From an uncultured Bacteroidales bacterium (GTDB lineage: Bacteria > Bacteroidota > Bacteroidia > Bacteroidales > UBA3824), in assembly GCA_937877455.1 (NCBI GenBank), contig CALFIU010000063.1:1-64000 (forward strand): 64,000 nucleotides of DNA, in the 5' to 3' direction. Shown here piece by piece: positions 35,873 to 44,654 of the stretch. A model generated the notes under the pieces. The model was not told the DNA's origin, ran no database searches, and was given only the letters and a program-made list of their open reading frames with translations. Position numbers and translations under genes: made by a program. Each line of letters opens with the position of its first letter. The first letter of the stretch is position 1.

Positions 35873-36307
35873 TTATAAATGTTGTTTTTCTAACAAAAAC
35901 TCTTCTAAAATTTTTGCATGGTCGAAAGCCATTGCAGGAAGATTGTTTACATCAAACCAAGTGGCTTCTTTTGCATCATCGGCAGCTGCATATTGTATAT
36001 CTTCGTCCACAACGGCATAAAAAACAATTGTGATTGTTCTTCCTCGCGGATCTCGACCTGGATCACCGTATGCTCTAAATTGGGTTAAAAATTGCTGTTC
36101 AATGCCAGTTTCTTCTTTTAGTTCGCGTAATGCACTCTGTTCAAGAGTTTCTCCTTCTTCGGTAAATCCGCCAGGAAAAGCCCAACAATTCTTAAATGGG
36201 TCTCGTGCTCGTTTAATAAGCATTATCTCCAACTTTACGCCCCTCTTACGTAACACTATAACATCAGCAGTTACCGATGGCATGGGGTATTTATAACTAT
36301 AAAACAT
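35873..36307 (-). CDS. NUDIX hydrolase
   Basis: This 144-residue protein hydrolyses a nucleoside diphosphate linked to another group. The Nudix box fits GX5EX7REUXEEXGU exactly: G47, E53, R61, E62, E65, E66, G68, I69. The N-terminal strand SVTADVIVLRKRG and RARDPFKNCWAFPGGF are typical of ADP-ribose pyrophosphatase-like members of Bacteroidota. The substrate is not defined by sequence. It stands upstream and divergent from queE. Confidence 0.9.
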   Translation of the reverse strand: MFYSYKYPMPSVTADVIVLRKRGVKLEIMLIKRARDPFKNCWAFPGGFTEEGETLEQSALRELKEETGIEQQFLTQFRAYGDPGRDPRGRTITIVFYAVVDEDIQYAAADDAKEATWFDVNNLPAMAFDHAKILEEFLLEKQHL

Positions 36308-36347
36308 TTATTTTCCTTGTTTTTAATTTACAAAGTTAATTATTTTT

Positions 36348-36378
36348 TTTGAAAATCTCACATCAAAGGCTAATTTTG
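36348..36378 (+). promoter_or_regulatory. queE promoter
   Basis: TTTG (36348-36351), 19 nt, TAATTTTG (36371-36378), 20 nt before the start codon at 36398. Confidence 0.65.
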
Positions 36379-36397
36379 CACCCTTAATACTAAAAAA

Positions 36398-37018
36398 ATG
36401 AAAAAAAATATCAATTCGGGCTTTTTTTTGCCAATAGCAGAGCAATTTTATTCTATACAAGGCGAGGGTATCAACTCAGGAAAAGCTGCATATTTTATTA
36501 GGCTTGCTGGTTGCAACGTCAAATGCCCTTGGTGCGACACTAAGTTTTCGTGGACATATTCTGACAATCAAGTTATAGACGTGGAAAGCATCGTTTCTTC
36601 TGCTCTCTCATACCCATCGCGAAACGTTGTTATTACTGGCGGTGAACCATTGCTTTACAATCTTTCTAAACTATGCAACCTTCTGCACTCCAATGGATTT
36701 TCTATTTGGCTCGAAACTTCTGGGTGTGAACCTCTTAGCGGAAATTTTGACTGGATATGCGTATCACCAAAACAAAATCTACAACCATTATCAGAGGTTT
36801 TGTCCAAGGCCAACGAACTTAAAATTGTAATTACTTCTGCCACTGATTTTAAAATTGCAGAACATTATGCCTCAATGGTTTCTAACAACTGTCGCCTTTT
36901 ATTGCAATCCGAATTTTCTGTAGCGGGATTAATTTATCCTCTTATAACCGACTACGTTTTAAAAAATCCTAATTGGCAAGTTTCGTTGCAAACTCACAAA
37001 ATTCTAAATATAATCTAA
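36398..37018 (+). CDS. queE: 7-carboxy-7-deazaguanine synthase (radical SAM)
   Basis: QueE rearranges 6-carboxytetrahydropterin to 7-carboxy-7-deazaguanine in the queuosine/preQ0 pathway. The 206-residue protein has the opening AEQFYSIQGEGINSGK and the cluster cysteines C39, C43 and C46 (GCNVKCPWCD, CX3CX2C), then VVITGGEPLLY and the C-terminal LLQSEFS region. Size fits the short QueE class. No queC, queD or queF is adjacent. Its stop overlaps the stop of the convergent DUF4293 gene by 4 nt (CTAA). Confidence 0.93.
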   Translation: MKKNINSGFFLPIAEQFYSIQGEGINSGKAAYFIRLAGCNVKCPWCDTKFSWTYSDNQVIDVESIVSSALSYPSRNVVITGGEPLLYNLSKLCNLLHSNGFSIWLETSGCEPLSGNFDWICVSPKQNLQPLSEVLSKANELKIVITSATDFKIAEHYASMVSNNCRLLLQSEFSVAGLIYPLITDYVLKNPNWQVSLQTHKILNII

Positions 37019-37464
37019 CGAATCCTGTCAAGACTTCTAACCTTTTTTTCGTCGCTAATTGTAGCACGTGTTGCCATGTAGTCGAGTATAGCGCATATAA
37101 GCGGAATTATTATACCATAGCCAAATTTTGTGGCCAACACTTCGCTATCTAACGACATAAATCTATAAAATGCCAAAAGTGCGTAAAACCCTAACGATAG
37201 AAGGCACAATAATGTTGAAATTCTCGCCTGCAAAACTCTCTTTTTGTAAAGAAATATAACTACAATGTTTGTTACTGCCAATCCTACTAAATAAGCGATT
37301 AACGGAATTGCTGGTACTATTTTTTCTGTACCCTTAAAAACTCCAAATGCTGTAATATCATAGTCGCCATTGTTGGTTACAAGTTGTAAGAAATTCATAA
37401 AAATTAATGTAATAGCTAAAACAGCGGCTAAAAACCAATATAAACTTTGTTTTCTTTGTATCAT
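37015..37464 (-). CDS. DUF4293-family membrane protein
   Basis: The 149-residue product has four membrane helices (about 8-26, 50-72, 82-100, 113-131) with a basic C-terminal tail (EKKVRSLDRIR). The start MIQRKQSLYWFLAA and the positions of the helices match DUF4293, a Bacteroidota family of unknown function often found next to rho or 16S/ribosome-related genes (recalled, not checked). It overlaps queE at the stops. Confidence 0.8.
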   Translation of the reverse strand: MIQRKQSLYWFLAAVLAITLIFMNFLQLVTNNGDYDITAFGVFKGTEKIVPAIPLIAYLVGLAVTNIVVIFLYKKRVLQARISTLLCLLSLGFYALLAFYRFMSLDSEVLATKFGYGIIIPLICAILDYMATRATISDEKKVRSLDRIR

Positions 37465-37521
37465 TTTTGTAAATTTTTGTTTTGCAAAAATAAAAAATTT
37501 ACTATAACTGCCAAAAAGTGT

Positions 37522-38532
37522 TTAAAAGTCTGTGAAATTTTTCATATAATTGTAAAGATATTCGCCAACAATGCGGCTACCTGTCTGACTCCAATGAGTA
37601 TCATCTACCCAATAAATGTCAATGATACCTTGTTTGTCGGCTGAATCTAAAACTTTTTTTGTGTTAACAAAATGTGGTATCCTAACTTTAGCGGAAAAAT
37701 CGTCTAACGTTTTTTGGGGCGGAAACATATTATCAACAATGTATTTTTGATAAAAATCATACTTATCGCATGCTACCATATATATCAATGTTACCCCCTT
37801 TTGATTAGCCATGTTATTAAGCGTGTCAAGCTTTTGAAGAGCATAATCTATTTCATTTGACTCTGGAAAATTAAGATCTGCAAAATAAAAATACAGTTTT
37901 TTTTCATCTCCCTTAGCAGAAAATTTATTATAAGCAAGATTTGCTCTTTTTATCGGGTTGTCGTAAAAACCAAGAATTTTTTTATACATATCAAGTATTA
38001 ACTTTATATCTTGGCTAATATCCTGTTCACCTTTCTTATTAGGCTTTGTTTCCGATACGGCTTGAATATCATAATTAAAATCTAAATCTGAAAGCCGCTT
38101 AATAAAATCTCTCTCAACACTTTCTACTATTGCAAATCTTGGTAAACAATCGTTATTTCTCAACATATTTACAAACCTCTGTTCTGGAGTACATATTTCC
38201 CAACTTTTATCATATAAAACACTATCTTTTAACAAATTAGAAAATACAGATTTAAATCCATAACTATTTTCTGCATAATATGTAAAAGAATCTCCAATGA
38301 AAATTATGTCATATTTTTTATTAAGATGTGTATCAAATGAAATTGCTTTCACATAATCGCCACCTTTCTTACTATAATGCCATTTCTTTATATAATTTTG
38401 TTCAAAAAAATACCTTCCCAAAACGCCTATATCACCACCCCAACGATGAATTTTTACCAAATAGTAGCCTAAAAAAAATAAAATTAACAAAGGTAGCAAA
38501 GCAAAAGAGATTTTTATAACAAACTTTTTCAT
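37522..38532 (-). CDS. AlgX/AlgJ-like SGNH-fold membrane protein
   Basis: The 336-residue protein has an N-terminal membrane anchor (about 5-26) and an outer SGNH-like domain. The nucleophile block reads DIIFIGDSFTYY (Ser in GDSF, near 82) and the C-terminal Asp-His block reads WVDDTHWSQTGS (near 315). AlgJ/AlgX proteins O-acetylate exopolysaccharides or peptidoglycan with help from an MBOAT protein; no MBOAT gene is adjacent, so the partner is unknown. It is 48 nt downstream of the M16-like gene on the same strand. Confidence 0.75.
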   Translation of the reverse strand: MKKFVIKISFALLPLLILFFLGYYLVKIHRWGGDIGVLGRYFFEQNYIKKWHYSKKGGDYVKAISFDTHLNKKYDIIFIGDSFTYYAENSYGFKSVFSNLLKDSVLYDKSWEICTPEQRFVNMLRNNDCLPRFAIVESVERDFIKRLSDLDFNYDIQAVSETKPNKKGEQDISQDIKLILDMYKKILGFYDNPIKRANLAYNKFSAKGDEKKLYFYFADLNFPESNEIDYALQKLDTLNNMANQKGVTLIYMVACDKYDFYQKYIVDNMFPPQKTLDDFSAKVRIPHFVNTKKVLDSADKQGIIDIYWVDDTHWSQTGSRIVGEYLYNYMKNFTDF

Positions 38533-38580
38533 CTTAAATTATCCAACATAATTAAATCTTCATACCAAAACACAAAACTA

Positions 38581-40566
38581 CTATTTTTTATTTTTTTTCT
38601 TCTTTTTTCCAGTATCGGATTTATAAAACTCAAAATCGCTTTTTTTCAAAACAACTGATGGATTGTAGGATTTTATTGTAATTTCTATTTTGAGTTCTGG
38701 CGATGTTTCTATATATTTTTCTGGTAAAAAATAATCACCAAAATTTTTATAATCTTGATAAACAATGGTTTTATAAATATTATTTTGGCTGTATGCCTTA
38801 TTATAAAGGTGTGATTTTAATTTAAGATAGTTTTTTGACGAAAAATAATCATGGTATTTGCGCCCAAGAGGGTCAACAACTTCTATAAGGTAAAGACCCG
38901 CAGTATCTAATCCATAATCACAAATAAATTTGGTTCGCATCTTAAGCTTATTGTAAAAACTTTCTATTGGATAAGACGCTTTTTGTTTCAATTCTATTAG
39001 TCTTATGCTGTCGGCATGTACACCATTGTAAAGCATTGTGCTATCGAATCCAGCCACTCCGTCATAAATTTCAAGATAATGTAAATATGCCGAATCCATG
39101 TGTACAATTCTATTTTCAAACAAATACACTTGTGGATATTTTCGCAAAACTTTTCCCTGTGCCTCATATTCAGCATCAGGATAAATATATTTGGCTGTGT
39201 ATGTTTCTTCAAGATTTTTGGGAGGATTATTAAGCCCAGTTGCTTTTAGGTAATTATCAAAAATCATTCGTATTCCAAAATCTTTTGGAAATTTTATTGT
39301 TGTATTAATACCTTGATCGATGGTGCAAACATCTCTCTCTGTTGAAAGCGGATAAAGACTGCATAATAGTTTTTGTCCACTTCCATAAACCACCATTGCC
39401 TGTCCACCTTTTGTCATTGTTTGGTTAAGAAACGTGGCAACTTCGGGTTGTGTTAATGCACCAATATTTTTTTCGTATGTAGTATAAAAGTTTTTTGGAA
39501 GTTTATAAACAAGCATTTCAGAAGCATACTGCGCTGCGTTTTCTGGTCTAACTACATATTTAAAAAACTCTGCTACGGTAGCACTTTTTGCTCTCTCAAT
39601 ATTGGACGGTAACTCTGAAGCAGTGGTTATAGTTTCGTAAAAATCTTGCGAAAACATTTCAAAGTTTTCTGGTGGCATGTCAAGCGACAACGAGTTGATG
39701 TCGGTATATAACCCAAAAATGTTATCTACAAATGCGTCTGTTTCCCCAACCAATAAACCACCGTTACCATATAGCATAGTATTACACAACCTACTTAACA
39801 ATATGTTTTTGATTGTTTTTTCGCAAGGAAAATAATTTTTATAAACAGTTTTACATTCGTTTGTTTGTCCACCATCTAAAAAATACACTGCATCATAATT
39901 TTTTATCTTTTGCGATTGTGTTTGATAGCGAGGAGGAACTTGAATTGCATCTCCGAAATATTTTTGTGCTATAACCATTATTTCATCGGGAGTTGCCTGC
40001 GAAACCACTGTTATAATAGTTTTATCCGGTGAAAAACATTGTTTTTTAAAATCCTCAACATCTTGTAATGAAATTTTTTCAATCTCGGTGCTAGTGGGCG
40101 GAAGCGGCGCACCAACAAGTTTTAGTGCATCAATGTTTATTTTATAATCTATTGTTTGTTCTTGATTTTTAAGGTTTTGGATTTTTTTAGACTTATAATC
40201 AGCAAAATCCACAGAACTGTTTTTATAAATTACCGATGCCATAAACTGAAAAAGCGAATCTATAGCTTGTTTATGAGAAACCATTTTTTTAACCATCAAT
40301 TCATCGGCATAAAGGTCGCAACCTGTTATATCTGCCACTGTTTGTTTAATACCCCTAAGTTGTCCCTCTCCAACGCCCGAAACATCGGCAGTAAGCCTAT
40401 ATGTTATGTATTCAAATTCTGTTGTGGTAACTATCTGAAATCTAAGGCCATTGGTTAATTGTATGATGTTGTGGTTTTCTATATCGCGAATTACATTTAG
40501 TGCGTTTTGGGCAGTGCAATTAGTTAACGCCAAAAGTAAGATTAATATAATGCGCAATGTTTTCAT
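38581..40566 (-). CDS. M16-peptidase-like protein, predicted inactive
   Basis: From the ATG at 40566 (a TTG three codons upstream is also open) the 661-residue protein has a signal peptide (about 1-21, cut near TNCTA). Residues about 35-420 resemble one M16 half with its second domain (SLQDVEDFKKQCFSPDKTIITVV and QKYFGDAI are typical). The zinc motif HxxEH is absent: the matching region reads LRGIKQTVADITG. The last 240 residues carry no recognised fold and end in a Lys-rich tail. Inactive M16 proteins usually pair with an active one as a heterodimer, but none is in the window. It lies 23 nt after the beta-barrel gene's stop. Confidence 0.7.
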   Translation of the reverse strand: MKTLRIILILLLALTNCTAQNALNVIRDIENHNIIQLTNGLRFQIVTTTEFEYITYRLTADVSGVGEGQLRGIKQTVADITGCDLYADELMVKKMVSHKQAIDSLFQFMASVIYKNSSVDFADYKSKKIQNLKNQEQTIDYKINIDALKLVGAPLPPTSTEIEKISLQDVEDFKKQCFSPDKTIITVVSQATPDEIMVIAQKYFGDAIQVPPRYQTQSQKIKNYDAVYFLDGGQTNECKTVYKNYFPCEKTIKNILLSRLCNTMLYGNGGLLVGETDAFVDNIFGLYTDINSLSLDMPPENFEMFSQDFYETITTASELPSNIERAKSATVAEFFKYVVRPENAAQYASEMLVYKLPKNFYTTYEKNIGALTQPEVATFLNQTMTKGGQAMVVYGSGQKLLCSLYPLSTERDVCTIDQGINTTIKFPKDFGIRMIFDNYLKATGLNNPPKNLEETYTAKYIYPDAEYEAQGKVLRKYPQVYLFENRIVHMDSAYLHYLEIYDGVAGFDSTMLYNGVHADSIRLIELKQKASYPIESFYNKLKMRTKFICDYGLDTAGLYLIEVVDPLGRKYHDYFSSKNYLKLKSHLYNKAYSQNNIYKTIVYQDYKNFGDYFLPEKYIETSPELKIEITIKSYNPSVVLKKSDFEFYKSDTGKKKKKNKK

Positions 40567-40589
40567 AACAACCAAATTTTAATTATTTT

Positions 40590-41246
40590 CTAAAACTTGC
40601 CGAACCGCAATGTTAATGCATAATAGAAATGGTTTAACTCATTGTTTCTCAATATTTTCTTTTCTGTTTTTTGATATTCTAATGCTGTTAAACAATCGCG
40701 ATAAGATACACTTGCAGCCAACTGTATGTGTTTAGTTGCTTGAAATTCCAACTGTACACCGGGTTCAAATACAATTAACGCTGACGTTGATTCGCGTGCA
40801 CCTGTTGATTTGGCCACCTTATACGAGTCGCTATAATAGTCGGGAGTTTCGTAATTAATTTTTCCAGCCCCCATACGTACTGGTATAGCAAGATGTAGTT
40901 TTCTTTTTTGAAAAAAAATCGGTTGGACATATACACCGCCATAAAATGCGGATAGCATATAATCTTCACCCAAAATGTAGTCGTATTTTTCGTCGGAATA
41001 TAAACCAGCAAAAAAACCTCCTGCTTCTATACAACCATTAATTGTTACTCCCATATCAATTCCAAACTCACCAATAAGTCTATGTTTAGAGGCTTGTCCA
41101 AAGGCAATGCGTACACCCAAATTTAAACCTATTTGCGAACTATCGGATAGTAGTGAATAATCTTCTACTACATATTCATCGTTCTGTGCTGATAATGAGT
41201 TAGTTATCGATAATAATATTATAAAAATTATTAGGATTTTTTTCAT
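40590..41246 (-). CDS. Outer-membrane beta-barrel protein of unknown function
   Basis: From the ATG at 41246 the 218-residue protein has a signal peptide (about 1-20, cut near LSA-Q). Alternating amphipathic strands follow (LGVRIAFGQASKHRL, GGVYVQPIFFQKRKLHLAIP, VQLEFQATKHIQLAASVSY), and the protein ends in YYALTLRFGKF, an aromatic terminus typical of outer-membrane insertion. It is likely an eight-stranded barrel. The frame is open to a TTG at 41252. It sits 14 nt after the transporter/HEAT gene and just before the M16-like gene, suggesting one transcript. Confidence 0.7.
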   Translation of the reverse strand: MKKILIIFIILLSITNSLSAQNDEYVVEDYSLLSDSSQIGLNLGVRIAFGQASKHRLIGEFGIDMGVTINGCIEAGGFFAGLYSDEKYDYILGEDYMLSAFYGGVYVQPIFFQKRKLHLAIPVRMGAGKINYETPDYYSDSYKVAKSTGARESTSALIVFEPGVQLEFQATKHIQLAASVSYRDCLTALEYQKTEKKILRNNELNHFYYALTLRFGKF

Positions 41247-41260
41247 AAGCAAAACATATT

Positions 41261-44200
41261 TTATGCCGTTGCGGCAGCCTCTTCCGATTCGCCTTCTTCT
41301 TTTACGGTGTTTTCGTTAAACACATATCTTATCAAGTCGGTCTCGCTAACAAGTAGGTTAAAATATTCAGAGCGGCTTATTAGTAATGCTTGGCTATCTT
41401 TCTTGGCTAGCAACACATTAGCACCTTGATCGAGGTTTAAGCCTTTGATAATGATGTCGTTTTTGAAAAAATAAATATCTTCTCCAAATGTTTGCGTAAC
41501 GCTTAACGAACCTTTTAACAAAATAATAATATCCTCTGGCATACCGGTATTTGATATTTGTATTTCGCCATCCTTGGGTATTTCTACTTTTCTAACATGT
41601 TTTGCCATTTTTACCAATAAATTTTCTGGTACATTGAAATACATTGGATGTTTTTTCAACAATTTTACCTTGTCGAGTAGTAATGGCATATTGTTAGTAA
41701 GGTCGTTGAGCAACTGCTGTTTTTTGCTCGACATGTTCATCAAATAATCAGAACATTTTATAGGATTTTCTTCGTATATTATTTTTGCAGCTTGACTATA
41801 CACCAATTCATCAGTATGGTAAAGACAAAGGAAAATTTCATCTGGCATTTCTGATTTTCTAATTTTACTCATTAACTCATCAAGGTTGCTACGTACCCAA
41901 AGTGTCAAGTCTTTGTAGTCCATAACGTTGCTGCGACTTATACCCTGATTTTTGGTTTTGTGAAGTCGACCGAGTAGTTCTACAGATTTAGAAACTGTCC
42001 ATGTGTCAAGTTTTGAATAATCGCGTTTTATAATTTCTTTTAGACGATCGGCAAAATTGAATTTGTGTTGTGGAAAGAAACTACTCAACTTTCTAATTTT
42101 CTGCACTGCAGATAAGTCGTCGAACAATGGCGAAACTATATGCTTAATGTCGGGCGAAAAGAAATTATCGATAATTTCTAACGCAAATATTGTATTTTTA
42201 CCAATTATATTTTTTTGTATCAATGCTATAATTCTTGGCTCGTAAATGAAACTTAATAGTTGAAAAAGTTTTTCAAGGTTGTTTTGTCGTTCCAAATCTA
42301 ATGCTTGAATCATTTTGAGAGTGTTTTTCTCTTCTTCCAAGTCTTCTATTGACGACATTATCCAAACAATATTTTCTACTAATGATGATATTTTTTGTTT
42401 TATTACATCAATATCTTTTTCATCAGAGGCTTGAAATTTGCAAAAATACATAGCCTCAATTACAGCTGTTTGAACTTCTCGATTTGGATAATTGATATTT
42501 TTTATAAGCGATGCTCTTGCAGGAAAACTACCAAACCTTGCCCACAATTCTATGATTCTTAACAAGATAGATGGTTGTACACAACGGTTAAAATATTCGT
42601 CAAGAGCTGGTAAAACTCTATCGCCAATGTCAAGCAAAACACTTCCTGCAGTATTGTAATACTCTACCGATTCTATCAACCCAATGAGTTTATCTATCAT
42701 TTTTTGGGTACGCAGTTTCCCCGCAAGTGTAATAGCAGCCGACTTAACGTTTTTGTCTGTGGAATCAAGTAATGAGAGTATAATTGTTTCGTCAAGAAGT
42801 TTTTCGTCAGAAAACATATATTTTTCCAACTTTATTTTATCGGATACAAATTCCGAAGTTGCTAATTTTTGCAATTCGTTGGGAGATGGACTGGTAATTT
42901 CGCTATAATCGAGGTATTTTTTTGCGCGTTCAGCCAAAAGTCTTACTTCGGTGTTTTCTGTTGAATTGTAAATTTTGTCGCATGGTTGGGCAATGCGTTT
43001 GCGCCATGTTGGGTCTATATTACGCAAAACAGCCTTATTTACAACCTCATCGGTGCTTTCAAGTAACGAACTTGCTAAGGCTTCGAGCGAGCGTGGATTA
43101 GTTTCTGATAATATGGTAACTGCAAGGTTTGTTATAGATTTGCTACCTTTTTTTACATATTTGCGAATCATTTCACTACCATATTGGTTTTTAGAAGTGT
43201 CGCGACGTTTTTCTTTGCTTATGTCGGCAAGTATTTGTCGGATATTATCCTTATAACTTAAATAAAGATTTCGCGATGATATAAACCATGCAATAAGTAT
43301 AGGAACAAAAAATAGCGGGAAATATTTAAAGTTATACCCTCCTCCAAGACTTATTATTGTATTTACACCGAGGATAAATGCACCTGCAATGGCTATGCTA
43401 AATTGCATTACCACACCAACTTGTGTTTGTACGGCAAATTTTTCATTGTCGGGTAAAGGTTGATAAAGTATATTAAATGCAGGGTCATCAAGTCCACGAC
43501 GTAGAATACGCTCTTGCGATTTATTTATTGTCATCAAAACAAGAAACACAATACTTTCTACACCAGAGAACAATGCAACAATAGCAGCCAACAAAACTAT
43601 TGCAGTAGATACCATCGGAAGTATGGTTAGCCCAAGTTTAACTCCGTATTTGCTCAAAAGTCTATTGGAGAAAAGCGAAATAATAAATTCTCCAATTTTT
43701 AATCCACCATAAACTAATGCTAAGTATTGCGAAACGTTATCTGGCGCAATGTGTATTTTTACTGTACTAAGAAACGAAAAGTCGGTTACGTATATAATCG
43801 TCATTGAGATAACAGCGCAGATGAAGATATATTTAAAGTAATCGCGCTTTATAAGATTTAAAAACGATATGCTATTGTCTTTGTCCTCTTTTTTGAGTTT
43901 TAGAGTAATATTCTTTTTTTCACCAACGAGTTTTTCAGGATATTTATTATAAAGCATTATTAAAAACACAATACCCACCAAAAAACCGAGTGCTGCAATG
44001 TAAAGCAAGTCATAAGGATGGTTAAGTACTTTGTTGAGCAATGGAATAACCAAATAACCAATTACAGCAGCCAACACACCCCCCATACTAAAAAGTGCAA
44101 AAATTCGCTTAACTTGTACAAGATTTAGAAATTTTAGCGACAAAGCACCACATTCTATACCCACCATCGACAAAAATGGCCACGCCCAAATAAAAACAGA

Positions 44201-44545
44201 GAAACTTAACCATTTAGGATTAATACTACCAACAAGTATTGGAGCTGCCAATGTAACAAGAGTCATAAATACAAGCGTACCTGTAAAAAGTTTGCGGCTA
44301 CCTATGCGTTTTTGAAACCATGAGTAAATTGTGGTAAAAATGTAACCTCCTACACCTGATGCTATATATGCGTAAGGCAATTGTTCGCTGCCAAAATAAC
44401 GTATAAACTCAGAGTTGGCTGGTGTAAAATAAAATGCACCAGCAAGACCAAGGAAAAACGAATGAAAAAATAGTAGCAGAAAAATATTGATTTCCTGCGG
44501 CTTTAATTCAAAGTTTTTTATTAAAAAATGGTTTATTTTCTTCAT
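41261..44545 (-). CDS. Nucleotide-transporter-like membrane protein fused to HEAT repeats and a cNMP-binding-like domain
   Basis: From the ATG at 44545 (an upstream TTG at 44560 is also open) the protein has 1094 residues. The first 430 form about 11-12 membrane helices like the ATP/ADP (NTT/Npt) or MFS carriers (FFHSFFLGLAGAFYFTPAN, ...GSRKLFTGTLVFMTLV, ...QVKRIFALFSMGGVLAAVIG). Residues about 440-900 are HEAT-like helical repeats. Residues about 955-1075 resemble a cyclic-nucleotide-binding beta roll (IPKDGEIQISNTGMPEDIIILLKGSLSV), without a clear phosphate-binding cassette Arg. A protein-interaction or sensing role for the soluble part is inferred. The substrate is not readable. The gene has its own promoter overlapping the end of the TIR-fusion gene upstream. 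Confidence 0.7.
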   Translation of the reverse strand: MKKINHFLIKNFELKPQEINIFLLLFFHSFFLGLAGAFYFTPANSEFIRYFGSEQLPYAYIASGVGGYIFTTIYSWFQKRIGSRKLFTGTLVFMTLVTLAAPILVGSINPKWLSFSVFIWAWPFLSMVGIECGALSLKFLNLVQVKRIFALFSMGGVLAAVIGYLVIPLLNKVLNHPYDLLYIAALGFLVGIVFLIMLYNKYPEKLVGEKKNITLKLKKEDKDNSISFLNLIKRDYFKYIFICAVISMTIIYVTDFSFLSTVKIHIAPDNVSQYLALVYGGLKIGEFIISLFSNRLLSKYGVKLGLTILPMVSTAIVLLAAIVALFSGVESIVFLVLMTINKSQERILRRGLDDPAFNILYQPLPDNEKFAVQTQVGVVMQFSIAIAGAFILGVNTIISLGGGYNFKYFPLFFVPILIAWFISSRNLYLSYKDNIRQILADISKEKRRDTSKNQYGSEMIRKYVKKGSKSITNLAVTILSETNPRSLEALASSLLESTDEVVNKAVLRNIDPTWRKRIAQPCDKIYNSTENTEVRLLAERAKKYLDYSEITSPSPNELQKLATSEFVSDKIKLEKYMFSDEKLLDETIILSLLDSTDKNVKSAAITLAGKLRTQKMIDKLIGLIESVEYYNTAGSVLLDIGDRVLPALDEYFNRCVQPSILLRIIELWARFGSFPARASLIKNINYPNREVQTAVIEAMYFCKFQASDEKDIDVIKQKISSLVENIVWIMSSIEDLEEEKNTLKMIQALDLERQNNLEKLFQLLSFIYEPRIIALIQKNIIGKNTIFALEIIDNFFSPDIKHIVSPLFDDLSAVQKIRKLSSFFPQHKFNFADRLKEIIKRDYSKLDTWTVSKSVELLGRLHKTKNQGISRSNVMDYKDLTLWVRSNLDELMSKIRKSEMPDEIFLCLYHTDELVYSQAAKIIYEENPIKCSDYLMNMSSKKQQLLNDLTNNMPLLLDKVKLLKKHPMYFNVPENLLVKMAKHVRKVEIPKDGEIQISNTGMPEDIIILLKGSLSVTQTFGEDIYFFKNDIIIKGLNLDQGANVLLAKKDSQALLISRSEYFNLLVSETDLIRYVFNENTVKEEGESEEAAATA

Positions 44546-44616
44546 CTTTATCCCAAACAAGGATTTAAAATCCGTTTATCTTTATTATCTTACAATATGC
44601 GTACCGATTTTTGTTT

Positions 44617-44646
44617 CAAAATTATAAAACTATTTTTTTTTACAAA
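44617..44646 (-). promoter_or_regulatory. Promoter of the transporter/HEAT gene
   Basis: Minus-strand TTTG (44646-44643), 18 nt, TAATTTTG (44624-44617), in the 109-nt gap after the TIR-fusion gene. It allows separate transcription of the downstream genes. Confidence 0.6.
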
Positions 44647-44654
44647 CCATTTTT

